Part shown: one piece after another, positions 1 through 6,606 of the stretch | Layout: each line of letters opens with the position of its first letter | How positions within the stretch are numbered: position 1 is the first letter of the stretch | DNA from: JAICIG01 sp035532215 | GTDB lineage: Bacteria; Planctomycetota; Planctomycetia; Pirellulales; JAICIG01 | Direction: 5' to 3' | DNA: 9,602 bases | NCBI GenBank assembly: GCA_035532215.1 | Contig: DATKRK010000344.1 | Location: forward strand, 1 to 9,602 | Notes under the pieces: generated by a model | What the model saw: only the letters and a program-made list of their open reading frames with translations | Told to the model about the DNA's origin: nothing | The model's database searches: none | Program-made: the position numbers and the translations under genes

Positions 1-140
1 TGCGTCCGGCGCCGACCGCCCGCGCGATGTTTACAAGGGCCGCCGCATTGGCGCGCCGTCTCGTGATCTACGAGCAACTCCTTCGCTATCGCGGCCCGGA
101 AATGCCAAAGAATTTAGCCGCGCGACTTGCGGAAAGTAGG
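1..140 (+). other. Unidentified coding-like fragment left of the nifK joint
   Basis: From position 3 the third forward frame is open and reads as a helical, Arg/Leu/Ala-rich peptide, with a possible ATG at 27 (MFTRAAALARRLVIYEQ...). It continues open past 140 only because it then overlaps nifK out of frame. Nothing in it resembles the N-terminus of NifK, which should precede position 139, nor the usual nifD-nifK spacer. I do not recognise the peptide. It is best read as foreign DNA joined to the broken nifK at about 136-141; it could also be non-coding. Confidence 0.25.
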
Positions 141-1431
141 ATGCGTGGCCTACTTCCGCACGTATTTCAACCGCCACTTCAAGGAGCCGATCTGCTGCGT
201 CTCCGACTCGATGACCGAGGACGCGGCGGTCTTCGGCGGCCAGAAGAACATGTTTGCCGGCTTGAAGAACGCCAAGGCGATCTACCAGCCGGAGATGATC
301 GCCGTCAGCACCACCTGCATGGCCGAGGTGATCGGCGATGATCTCAACGCCTTCATCGACAACGCCAAGGCAAACGGCCACATCCCGCAGGAATACCCGA
401 CGCCATTCGCCCACACGCCGAGCTTCGTCGGCAGCCACGTGACCGGCTGGGACAACATGATGGAAGGCATCCTCCGCTACTTCACCCTCAACAGCATGGA
501 AGGGAAGAAGCCCGGCTCCAACGGCAAACTGAATATCATCCCCGGCTTCGAGACTTATTTGGGCAACTTTCGCGTCATCAAGCGCATGCTGCGCCAGATG
601 GGCGTCGATTACACCTTCCTTTCAGACCCGGAAGAAGTGCTCGACGCGCCCGCCGACGGCCACTATCGCATGTACGCCGGCGGCGCCACCATCGACCAGG
701 TCAAGAACGCGCCCAACGCAATTACTACGCTGCTGCTCCAACGTCGGCAGCTCGAAAAGACCGCCAAGTACGTCGAGGGGACCTGGAACCACACTATCCC
801 CGAACTGGAAATCCCGATGGGCCTGGACTGGACCGACCAGTTCCTGATGAAGGTGTCGGAGCTGACCGGCCACCCGATCCCCGAGTCGCTGGAGAAGGAG
901 CGCGGCCGCCTGGTGGACATAATGACCGACTCCCACGCTTGGTTGCACGGCAAGCGCTATGCCCTGTGGGGCGACCCGGATTTCCTCATGGGCCTGACCA
1001 AGTTTCTGCTGGAACTGGGCGCCGAACCAACGCACATCGTCTGCCACAACGGCAATAAACGCTGGCGCAAGGACATGATGAAGCTGCTCGATTCGTCGCA
1101 CTATGGCAAGAAGGCCGAAGTACACATCGGCAAGGACCTGTGGCACATGCGTTCGCTGGTCTTCACCGACAAGCCCGATTTCATGATCGGCAACTCCTAT
1201 GGCAAGTTCATCCAGCGCGACACGCTCACCAAGGGCAAGCAGTTCGAGGCGCCGCTGATTCGCATCGGCTTCCCGATCTTCGACCGCCATCACCTGCACC
1301 GCGAAACGACCCTGGGCTACGAGGGCGGGATGTACCTCCTGAAAACCCTGGTGAACGCGGTGCTGGAGCGCCTCGACGAGGACACGATGGGCATGGGCAC
1401 TACGGACTACAACTTCGACCTGATTCGCTAG
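127..1431 (+). pseudogene. nifK: NifK, nitrogenase MoFe protein beta chain, N-terminally truncated
   Basis: This encodes the beta subunit of dinitrogenase (component I), which with NifD forms the alpha2beta2 protein carrying P-cluster and FeMo-co. Homology runs continuously from GCVAYF (codon 5, position 139) to the end TDYNFDLIR, equivalent to residues 94-523 of Azotobacter vinelandii NifK from memory of that protein. Clear motifs are SDSMTEDAAVFGG, AVSTTCMAEVIGDDLNAF, HTPSFVGSHVTGWDNM, PGFETYLGNFRVIKRM and IGFPIFDRHHLHR. P-cluster ligands equivalent to Cys95, Cys153 and Ser188 are present as C6, C64 and S99; the Cys70 equivalent and the first 93 residues are missing. The only in-frame start, TTG at 127, follows a TAG at 115-117, has no convincing ribosome binding site and adds four non-homologous residues, so it is probably not a real start. 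The gene is followed 12 bp later by nifT, the usual order. It is likely non-functional. Confidence 0.93.
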
Positions 1432-1434
1432 AGC

Positions 1435-1440
1435 GGAGGA
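1435..1440 (+). promoter_or_regulatory. Shine-Dalgarno of nifT
   Basis: GGAGGA lies between the nifK stop (1429-1431) and the nifT ATG at 1444, four bases after GGAGG. The spacing is short but the match to the anti-SD is full, which fixes the nifT start. Confidence 0.6.
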
Positions 1441-1443
1441 CCT

Positions 1444-1674
1444 ATGCCGAAAGTCATGCTGCGAAAAGGAACGGCCGGACAGCTCGTCTTCTACGTTGCC
1501 AAGAAGAACCTCGAAGACGAGGTCGTGTCGGTCGAGTTCAACGAACCCGACAAGTGGGGCGGCGAAATGCTGCTCAAAGACGGCTCCAAATACTACGTCG
1601 ATCCGCTCAATGGTCCGCCGCGCCTGCCGCTCACGGTGCGGGCCCAGCGGCTCGGCGGCGGTGACAACGACTAA
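1444..1674 (+). CDS. nifT: NifT/FixU family protein
   Basis: Small protein of 76 residues, close to the usual 70-80 of the NifT/FixU family. It shows the family pattern: MPKVMLRK start, LVFYVAKKNLEDEVVS, the WGGEM.L.DGS.YYVDP block and the PRLPLTVRAQR end. NifT is regularly encoded directly after nifK, as here, but its biochemical role is unknown and in several diazotrophs it is dispensable. The start is supported by GGAGGA just upstream. The gene looks complete, unlike nifK before it. Expression is presumably by read-through from the nifHDK promoter, which is not in this window. Confidence 0.93.
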   Translation: MPKVMLRKGTAGQLVFYVAKKNLEDEVVSVEFNEPDKWGGEMLLKDGSKYYVDPLNGPPRLPLTVRAQRLGGGDND

Positions 1675-1688
1675 CAGCGGGAATTGCC

Positions 1689-2435
1689 ATGAATCCTGGA
1701 CTATCGCGCGAATTTGCTTTACGGATAGGACTGGCGACCCGTGTCCTGTCAAACGTCACGGTTGCGGCTCTCGTCAACGGCCTCGTGAGCCAGCTCGGCT
1801 GGCCGCTGAGCGAGGAGAAGTTGTCGCGCCTGACCGTCTCGCAACTGCGAAACGGGCTGAGCCAGGGAGGGTCGATCGACGCGGACGTCGAGCTTCCCGG
1901 TGCGGAGATCACCGAGCGATTCAGCCTCGAGCAGCTCAAGGAGGCCGTCGAGATTCTCTGGGGACAAAAGCTTGGCGAGGAGGTGGACCTGCCTTGCGTC
2001 GAGCCCTACGAAGAGGGCGAGATGCCCGCTTCTGTCCGCGTGGGCGTCGCTTCCGACCGTGACGAGGAGATCAACTCCCATTTCGGCAATTGCCGGCGGT
2101 TTCTGATCTATCAAATCAGTCCGTACGAGTGCCGGTTGATCGACGTGCGCTCCACCGACGGCTCAGACGAGTCCGACGACAGCTCCGCCTTCCGCTGCCA
2201 GTTGATCCGCGACTGTCATGTCCTGTTCGTGCAGTCGATCGGCGGCCCAGCGGCCGCCAAGGTCATCAACGCGGGAATCTACCCTCTGAAGTTTGCCGAA
2301 GGGGGGCACGCTCGGGAGCACCTCGACGAACTGCGGCAGAAGATGGCGTTTTTGCCGCCGCCATGGCTAGCCAAGGTAATGAACGTTCCAGTCGAGGACC
2401 GTATTCGATTCCATGTCGAGGAGGTGGGATCATGA
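1689..2435 (+). CDS. NafY/NifY-type FeMo-cofactor-binding protein (NifX-like C-terminal domain)
   Basis: 248-residue two-domain protein. Residues 1-90 match the N-terminal helical (SAM-like) domain of NafY/NifY proteins: LSREFALRIGLATRVL, then LSEEKLSRLTVSQLR. Residues about 115-232 are the dinitrogenase FeMo-cofactor-binding (NifX/NafY) domain: VRVGVASD...INSHFGNCRRFLIYQ, with H131 at the position of the cofactor-binding histidine of NafY, then LIDVRST, SIGGPAAAKVINAGIYPLKF and PPPWLAKVM. Family members carry FeMo-co or NifB-co and stabilise apo-dinitrogenase before cofactor insertion. The gene lies 14 bp after nifT, and its TGA overlaps the ATG of the next gene (ATGA at 2432-2435), so the two are probably translationally coupled. 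It appears complete. The choice among nafY, nifY and nifX is uncertain, but the N-terminal domain excludes plain NifX. Confidence 0.85.
   Translation: MNPGLSREFALRIGLATRVLSNVTVAALVNGLVSQLGWPLSEEKLSRLTVSQLRNGLSQGGSIDADVELPGAEITERFSLEQLKEAVEILWGQKLGEEVDLPCVEPYEEGEMPASVRVGVASDRDEEINSHFGNCRRFLIYQISPYECRLIDVRSTDGSDESDDSSAFRCQLIRDCHVLFVQSIGGPAAAKVINAGIYPLKFAEGGHAREHLDELRQKMAFLPPPWLAKVMNVPVEDRIRFHVEEVGS
2419..2424 (+). promoter_or_regulatory. Strong Shine-Dalgarno for the small gene at 2432
   Basis: AGGAGG with a 7-base spacer to the ATG at 2432, lying inside the last codons of the nafY-like gene. This supports the 89-codon start rather than the longer open frame that extends upstream of it. Confidence 0.7.
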
Positions 2436-2701
2436 AACCGGAGCAAGTGGCCACCGTGGCACGCCATGCACTGGAAGCCGGCATCAACGAGCGTACGCTC
2501 GCGGACCTCCGCGCCCAATTTCAGGGCGTACACCTCTCGTATTGCAACGATGACGATGTGATTAACGCCATACCGTATCTGCAATCGCGGGGACTGAACA
2601 TCTACCTCGTCGACGGACGCGAGCACTGCTTGACGCTGACACAAGACCTCGACGCAGCCACCGGCCTGCTGCTCGCGGAAGTGAGCGAGGACGCGGAATA
2701 A
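2432..2701 (+). CDS. Small conserved nif-cluster protein (possibly DUF6129)
   Basis: 89-residue soluble protein, starting MKPEQVATVARHALE, with a central LSYCNDDDV motif, then GLNIYLVDGREHCLTLT and an acidic end after AATGLLLAEV. Similar small proteins are encoded between nafY/nifX-type and nifEN-type genes in other nif clusters; I associate this pattern with the family DUF6129, from memory and not verified. It overlaps the previous stop by four bases, has a strong SD and precedes nifE by 18 bp, so it belongs to the same transcription unit. Two cysteines (C38 and C66) and acidic patches are visible, but no metal-binding motif. Function unknown. It seems complete. Confidence 0.75.
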   Translation: MKPEQVATVARHALEAGINERTLADLRAQFQGVHLSYCNDDDVINAIPYLQSRGLNIYLVDGREHCLTLTQDLDAATGLLLAEVSEDAE

Positions 2702-2719
2702 CCAGCCTGCGGTGCTGAC

Positions 2720-3223
2720 ATGGCGATGAAACCGAAAGACATTGCGGAATTGCTCAACGAGCCGGCCTGCGAGCACAACAAAAAGTCGAAGTCCGGCTGT
2801 GCCCGTCCGAAGCCGGGCGCGACGGCCGGCGGTTGTGCCTTCGACGGCGCCCAGATCGCCCTGGTTCCCATCGCCGACGTGGCCCACATCGTTCACGGCC
2901 CGATCGCCTGCGCCGGCAGCTCGTGGGACGGCCGCGGCACGCGCTCGTCCGGCCCGACCTTGTACCGCCTGGGCATGACGACCGATCTGACCGAGCAAGA
3001 CGTCATCATGGGCTGCGGCGAAAAGCGGTTTTTTCACTCGATCAAGCAGGCGATCGACGACTATCATCCGGCCGCGGTCTTCGTCTACAACACCTGCGTG
3101 CCGGCCTTGGTCGGCGACGACATCGAGGCAGTGTGCAAGGCGGCCCGCGAGCGCTGGGGCGTGCCGGTGGTGCCGGTCGATTGTGCGGGTTTCTACGGCA
3201 CCAAGAACCTCGGCAACCGCATC
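2720..3223 (+). pseudogene. nifE: NifE, FeMo-cofactor scaffold subunit, C-terminally truncated
   Basis: The N-terminal 168 residues closely match NifE, the alpha-type subunit of the NifEN scaffold on which the NifB product matures to FeMo-co. Visible landmarks are LLNEPACEHNKKSKSGC, PKPGATAGGC, DGAQIAL, HGPIACAGSSWD, RGTRSSGP, MTTDLTEQDVIMG and VFVYNTCVPAL, then FYGTKNLGNRI. The three cysteines corresponding to the permanent [4Fe-4S] ligands of NifE are present (C39, C64, C126). The frame leaves NifE at GNR-I, where the normal continuation is AGEAM; roughly the C-terminal two thirds, including the cofactor-precursor cysteine region, is gone, as are nifN and nifX, which normally follow. The truncated product could not form the scaffold. 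Confidence 0.9.
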
Positions 3224-3994
3224 GGCTGCGGACGCTGCTACAAAACGTGCCCGCGAGATGTCTTCGAGTTGGTCGACCGCGAGCAGGACGACGATGACGA
3301 GGACACCGCGAAGGTTATGCGCGTCGCCCATGCTCTCGATTGCATCGGCTGTACGGCGTGTGCCAACGCCTGCCCGATGACACCCGAACGAAAGAAGACG
3401 ACCAATTGGAAGACCTTCATCAAGTCGCACTGGGACGTGCTGGCGGCCGTCGACTTTACGACGGTTGAAGTCTTGACGACGCGCGGGCTCGTGACCTTTT
3501 ACCTGCTGTTCGTAATGGAACTGGCGACGCGGCGGGTGCATTTCGCCGGCTGCACGGCGAATCCGAACGGCCCCTGGATGAAGCAAGTCGCCCGCAACTT
3601 GACGGCCTGCGACGACAGCTTCTTGAAGGGAAAGAAGTATCTCTTGATGGACCGCGACACGAAGTTCACGACTGAGTTTCGCAGCATCCTCGAACAGGAG
3701 GGCATCGAAAGCGCATTGCTGCCACCGAGGTCGCCCAATTTGAACGCGAACTTGGAGCGGTTTTTCAGATCCCTGAAATCTGAGTGCTTGGGCCGAATGA
3801 TCTTCTTCGGCGAGCAGTCGCTTCGCAATGCCACGACCCAATTCGTGGAGCATTATCACGCCGAACGCAACCATCAAGGGCTGGGCAACAAACTGATCGA
3901 GCCGGGCCCGGAATTCGGCCAAGCGACGGGCGAAGTCGAACGCCGCGACCGGCTGGGCGGGCTATTGAACTACTATCATCGCCGGGCCGCCTGA
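2720..3994 (+). CDS. Chimeric 424-codon ORF: NifE N-terminus, nif ferredoxin, DD35E transposase catalytic domain
   Basis: A single uninterrupted frame joins three unrelated proteins: NifE residues 1-168, a nif-specific 2[4Fe-4S] ferredoxin (about 168-219) and the catalytic part of an integrase-core transposase (about 221-424). Both joints keep the reading frame. No known protein has this architecture, and each part lacks sequence its family needs, so a working fusion is unlikely. Two starts are possible, ATG 2720 and ATG 2726; NifE proteins usually start M-K-x-K-E/D-I, which favours 2726, and neither has a strong SD. The ORF could still yield a stable but useless protein. The parts are described separately below. 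Confidence 0.8.
   Translation: MAMKPKDIAELLNEPACEHNKKSKSGCARPKPGATAGGCAFDGAQIALVPIADVAHIVHGPIACAGSSWDGRGTRSSGPTLYRLGMTTDLTEQDVIMGCGEKRFFHSIKQAIDDYHPAAVFVYNTCVPALVGDDIEAVCKAARERWGVPVVPVDCAGFYGTKNLGNRIGCGRCYKTCPRDVFELVDREQDDDDEDTAKVMRVAHALDCIGCTACANACPMTPERKKTTNWKTFIKSHWDVLAAVDFTTVEVLTTRGLVTFYLLFVMELATRRVHFAGCTANPNGPWMKQVARNLTACDDSFLKGKKYLLMDRDTKFTTEFRSILEQEGIESALLPPRSPNLNANLERFFRSLKSECLGRMIFFGEQSLRNATTQFVEHYHAERNHQGLGNKLIEPGPEFGQATGEVERRDRLGGLLNYYHRRAA
3221..3379 (+). pseudogene. Nif-specific ferredoxin III (FdxB type), truncated at both ends
   Basis: Residues 168-219 of the chimeric frame match the core of the nif-associated 2[4Fe-4S] ferredoxin: IGCGRCYKTCPRDVFELVDRE, an acidic linker (DDDDED) and MRVAHALDCIGCTACANACP. 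The second motif, C208-C211-C214-C218-P, is complete. The first keeps C170, C173 and C177 but lacks its leading cysteine, because the NifE joint supplies an Arg (R167) where CIGC is expected. The residues after the last Cys-Pro are also lost. With one ligand missing, at least one cluster should not assemble normally. In intact clusters this gene lies downstream of nifENX and donates electrons in nitrogenase or cofactor assembly. Confidence 0.8.
3380..3994 (+). mobile_element. DD35E integrase-core (rve) transposase, catalytic domain only
   Basis: Residues about 221-424 of the chimeric frame form a full retroviral-integrase-like core. The catalytic triad is visible: D245 in LAAVDFTTVEV, D311 in LLMDRDTKF and E347 in NLNANLERFFRSLKSE, with exactly 35 residues between the second Asp and the Glu. 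The end, HYHAERNHQGLGN...GGLLNYYHRRAA, is typical of a large transposase group often seen in planctomycetes. The N-terminal helix-turn-helix part that such proteins carry is missing, replaced by ferredoxin sequence, so the enzyme would probably not bind its ends. No terminal inverted repeats were recognised on either side. Confidence 0.85.
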
Positions 3995-4446
3995 CGAAGC
4001 GCCCACCGCGCTCGTCAGCAACCCACTCCCCACGCCTCCAAGGATTCCGCGTTCCCGCCGCGTGCCGACCCCGAAAATCCGCCCTCGCCGCCCCCTGTAG
4101 CACGTCTCTTGCCGACCTAAATTCCGTCCGCCGACCCCCGCCAAGTCGTGATTGCGACTCGCTTTCGCCATCGGTTGAGTTTTTTTACCATACGCGCACA
4201 GCGCTCCGACAACCTCGGTCTCCGCCCGCACTTCTGTCCGACAACGTTTTTGTATAGGACGGGCCTGCTCGGCGTTCACTCGCGTTTCGGCCTATCTGCT
4301 TGCGGAGCCGCCCAAAGCAGCGCTTTGCACCAGAGGCTTCGGCAGTTTCGTTGCCTCCACTGCCGCTCCGGTTGCTTCCGGCTGGAGCGACCCGTCGCCG
4401 GGCGGGGCTTGCACCCGCTGGAAATCGCCGCATTTTCACGGCGCAC
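3995..4446 (-). mobile_element. Probable 5' fragment of a group II intron (ribozyme domain I), no reverse transcriptase
   Basis: Read on the minus strand from 4446 the sequence starts GTGCGCC, fitting the GUGYG 5' consensus of group II introns. It then folds into successive hairpins: CGCCG/CGGCG (about 4442-4425), GCGGG/CCCGC around GGGTGCAAGCCC (about 4420-4400) and GGCAGT/ACTGCC (about 4365-4340). The block GAGTCGCAAT (about 4160-4150) resembles the EBS1/delta region of known introns such as Ll.LtrB. Neither an intron-encoded protein nor a domain V/VI is present, because the sequence meets the transposase stop at 3994; the inner boundary, somewhere in 3995-4100, is unclear. The rest of this gene-free stretch shows no convincing ORF; high-GC frames here lack any recognisable protein. 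The fragment lies 82 bp downstream of the ankyrin gene, same strand. Confidence 0.55.
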
Positions 4447-4528
4447 AGTCTTTTGACCTTACGGGCTGGTCGTGTCGGGCAACATTTAGTTCAGTATCGA
4501 TTAACGTCAAACAACGGCGGCTGAGTTG

Positions 4529-5773
4529 CTAGCGAATGCAAAAATCTCGGGGCGTTCGGCCATCATTGTCTTTGATGGTTGGGTCAGCGCCGTGTTTTTC
4601 GAGCAGTTCGATGAAGGGCGAGGGGACGTCTTCATCGTCATCGTACGGCACGGCATAGGCTTCGTGCAGCGCCGTCCAACCATTCTTGTCGGCGGCGTTA
4701 ACGTCGGCGCCGTGTTCCAGCAGCCACTCCGCCGCCTCGGGACTGCCGGCGTCCATCAGCGGCGTACGGCCGCGATCGTTTCTCGCGTCGACCGGAACGC
4801 CAAGCCCGTGCACCAATTCGAGCCCTTCCAGGTTTCCCGCGAATGCGGCGACATGCATCGCCGTGCCGCCGTCGTAGACCGTCGCATCGACGCGCGCCCC
4901 GGCATCGAGAAGCATGCGGCAGACGTCGTTGTGCCCTTCGCCAAGCGCCAACAGGAACGGCGTGTAGCCATCGCTCTGTTTCGCGTTTGCGTCGGCGCCA
5001 TCTTTGAGCAATGCGCGGACTCTCTTGAGCCTGCCCGCTTCGGCAGCGTCGAGCAATTGCCGGTTGATCTTGCGCGCCGTGGATTTGCCTGAGTTCTTTT
5101 CGGAATTTTCGTCCGCAATTTCGTCCCAGGCCTCGTCAACAACTTCGTCCGGCAACCCCGCAATGACCGACAACGCCAGCTCGCGCAACTGCGTAATGTC
5201 GGGCCCCTGCTCGGCGAGTTTGCGAGCCTTCGGGTCTCGCGTCAGTTTGGCGCCGTCGATGATCGTGTAAAGTCCCAGGCCGTCATCGGCCAGCGACTCG
5301 AAGATTTCGACCAACTCTTGGCCGACGTCCAAATCGCGATTGGCGCACGGCGGCGGCCCGCGCTCGGCCAATTGGCGCAACTGCTGCGGGCTCAGGTAGC
5401 CGATCTCGTATTCCAATTTGCCCAGGTGCGGCAGGGGCAGCGGGCCAGGTTCGGCGGTCATTTCCGGCAACAAGGGGACTTTGTCGGCAAGGCTCGAGTA
5501 GCGGACATCGTCAAGTTTCGCAATGTCGATCGACTCGGCGGCGTACTTGAGCATTTCCAAAAATGAGCGCACCGATGAATAGTCGTAGTCGTCTCCAGCG
5601 GGCCAGTTCAATGTCCGCGTCTCACCGATGCGGGCGCAAATCGCGTCGCATTCGTCCTGCGAAATGCGGCCCTGCTTCTGCTTGGCGATTTCCGAGAGCA
5701 TCTCGGGGTCGCGGGCCCACTTCTCCCGCAACTTTTCCGGATCGGCGGCGAAGAGCCATACGGTGAATGACAC
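4529..5773 (-). CDS. Ankyrin-repeat protein with a DUF7691-like N-terminal domain, possible immunity or accessory protein
   Basis: 414-residue cytoplasmic protein. The first 200 residues (VWLFAADPEKLREKWA..., SSVRSFLEMLKYAAESIDI, a PLPLPHLGKLEYEIGYLS block and LADDGLGLYTIIDG) are an acidic alpha-rich domain that loosely recalls DUF7691-type proteins; this assignment is tentative. A charged linker with EKNSGKS follows (about 222-236). From about 237 to the end lie roughly five ankyrin repeats with clear consensus pieces: LLKDGADANAKQSDGYTPFLLAL, LLDAGARVDA...GTAMHVAAF, RGRTPLMDAG, LLEHGADVNAADKNGWTALHEA and KHGADPTIKDNDGRTP. The GTG start at 5773 is fixed by GGAGG seven bases upstream. It follows the probable immunity gene by 20 bp on the same strand. 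Ankyrin proteins are a known class of immunity proteins in polymorphic-toxin loci, so that role is an inference from context. The gene looks complete. Confidence 0.8.
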   Translation of the reverse strand: MSFTVWLFAADPEKLREKWARDPEMLSEIAKQKQGRISQDECDAICARIGETRTLNWPAGDDYDYSSVRSFLEMLKYAAESIDIAKLDDVRYSSLADKVPLLPEMTAEPGPLPLPHLGKLEYEIGYLSPQQLRQLAERGPPPCANRDLDVGQELVEIFESLADDGLGLYTIIDGAKLTRDPKARKLAEQGPDITQLRELALSVIAGLPDEVVDEAWDEIADENSEKNSGKSTARKINRQLLDAAEAGRLKRVRALLKDGADANAKQSDGYTPFLLALGEGHNDVCRMLLDAGARVDATVYDGGTAMHVAAFAGNLEGLELVHGLGVPVDARNDRGRTPLMDAGSPEAAEWLLEHGADVNAADKNGWTALHEAYAVPYDDDEDVPSPFIELLEKHGADPTIKDNDGRTPRDFCIR

Positions 5774-5780
5774 GGACGGA

Positions 5781-5785
5781 CCTCC
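5781..5785 (-). promoter_or_regulatory. Shine-Dalgarno deciding the GTG start of the ankyrin gene
   Basis: On the minus strand GGAGG stands seven bases before GTG at 5773-5771. No ATG in a better place exists, so the GTG is the likely initiation codon. Confidence 0.7.
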
Positions 5786-5793
5786 GGTGGAAG

Positions 5794-6597
5794 TTACTTC
5801 AGTTCCAGCGATTGGTGCGTGACCAGCCGCGCGGCGATGGGCAGTTCAAACGATAAATCGGTCCAGCCTCGCTCGTAAGCCAGAGCGGCGAGAATCGATT
5901 CCTGCAGGGCGATCGCAGTCAGAGGATGGTCGTCTTTGGCTGTCGTCTCCGCGAAGTTGGCGGTCGACTCGGCCAGCGCCGCGGAGAACTTCGCGCTGTC
6001 GCCGCTCTGAAGCGCCTGCCAGGCTTTGTAGAGCAGTTTGGGGCGCCTCTTGCGAGATTTCTGCAGCCGCGCTTCGAGCGGCGCCGTATCCATCGGCGAG
6101 GACTGGAATGATGCGGCGATACAAAGCAAAAGATCGCCAATCGCAGCTTCCGTGTGCGGAAGGGCCAGATCCTCGACGACAAGCTTAGGGTGCAGAAGTT
6201 CCGAAAGTTGCATCCGCTCGCGGGTTTGCCCGCCGAGTGTTGCTAGCAATAATACTTCGGAATACGGCTCGAACCAACGCGCTTGCTCGTTCCAGGGCGT
6301 GTCCGCCGTCATCTTCGCTAGTTGGTCTCTCACGACATCGAAGTACACGAGCGCCATTTCGACGCTTTTTTTTAGGATCTCCTTGGGCGACAGCGCGCCT
6401 CGAAATCCGAGGTGCCAACGGTAGATCATCTGAGCACACAAGTTCAGATACCGCCTATAGCAAAACGCCATGTTTCCCGTGGGCCCGAGAGCTCGGCAAT
6501 CATCGCCAAATGTTGGGAATTGCTCATCGCAAGCCTTTGTTTCTTTGGCCAGCTTGTCGGGAATGCCGCACTTAAGTTGATCGAAAAACTCGTTCAT
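5794..6597 (-). CDS. Probable toxin-immunity protein (Imm49-like), all-helical
   Basis: 267-residue soluble protein with no signal peptide or membrane segment. It is predicted to be almost entirely helical: MNEFFDQLKCGIPDKLAKET at the N-terminus, MIYRWHLGFRGALSPKEILK in the first third, EVLLLATLGGQTRERM in the middle, KLLYKAWQALQSGD about two thirds along and the end ALQESILAALAYERGWTDL...LVTHQSLELK. Overall style and length resemble the Imm49 family, but this is from memory and could be wrong; another helical immunity family is possible. The position is the strongest evidence: it starts 9 bp after the stop of a nuclease-toxin tail and is followed 20 bp later by an ankyrin gene, the usual toxin-immunity order. 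Start ATG at 6597; the SD is weak (GAAAG), so translation may be coupled to the toxin gene. Confidence 0.6.
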   Translation of the reverse strand: MNEFFDQLKCGIPDKLAKETKACDEQFPTFGDDCRALGPTGNMAFCYRRYLNLCAQMIYRWHLGFRGALSPKEILKKSVEMALVYFDVVRDQLAKMTADTPWNEQARWFEPYSEVLLLATLGGQTRERMQLSELLHPKLVVEDLALPHTEAAIGDLLLCIAASFQSSPMDTAPLEARLQKSRKRRPKLLYKAWQALQSGDSAKFSAALAESTANFAETTAKDDHPLTAIALQESILAALAYERGWTDLSFELPIAARLVTHQSLELK

Positions 6598-6606
6598 GAA
6601 TGGCTT

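Noticed and set aside
622..1752. Minus-strand open frame (376 codons) opposite nifK, nifT and the start of the nafY-like gene
   Set aside because: It crosses three genes antisense, has no ribosome binding site or recognisable motif, and arises from codon bias on the other strand.
2279..3922. Long minus-strand open frame (547 codons) opposite nifE, ferredoxin and transposase
   Set aside because: It is the antisense shadow of well-identified high-GC coding sequence; its composition is Arg/Ala/Gly/Val-rich with no family resemblance.
3784..4257. Plus-strand open frame running from the transposase end into the gene-free stretch
   Set aside because: It overlaps the true transposase frame and then translates structured-RNA-like DNA into Pro/Arg/Ser-rich sequence without homology.
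3962..4279. Minus-strand open frame as a possible intron-encoded protein
   Set aside because: No reverse-transcriptase motif such as YADD; it is Gly/Arg-rich and best explained as the folded intron RNA region.
4440..4530. Possible integron attC site downstream of the ankyrin gene
   Set aside because: The CAAC...GTTG pair at 4512-4528 lacks the paired inner boxes, and no RYYYAAC/GTTRRRY pair with proper spacing was found.
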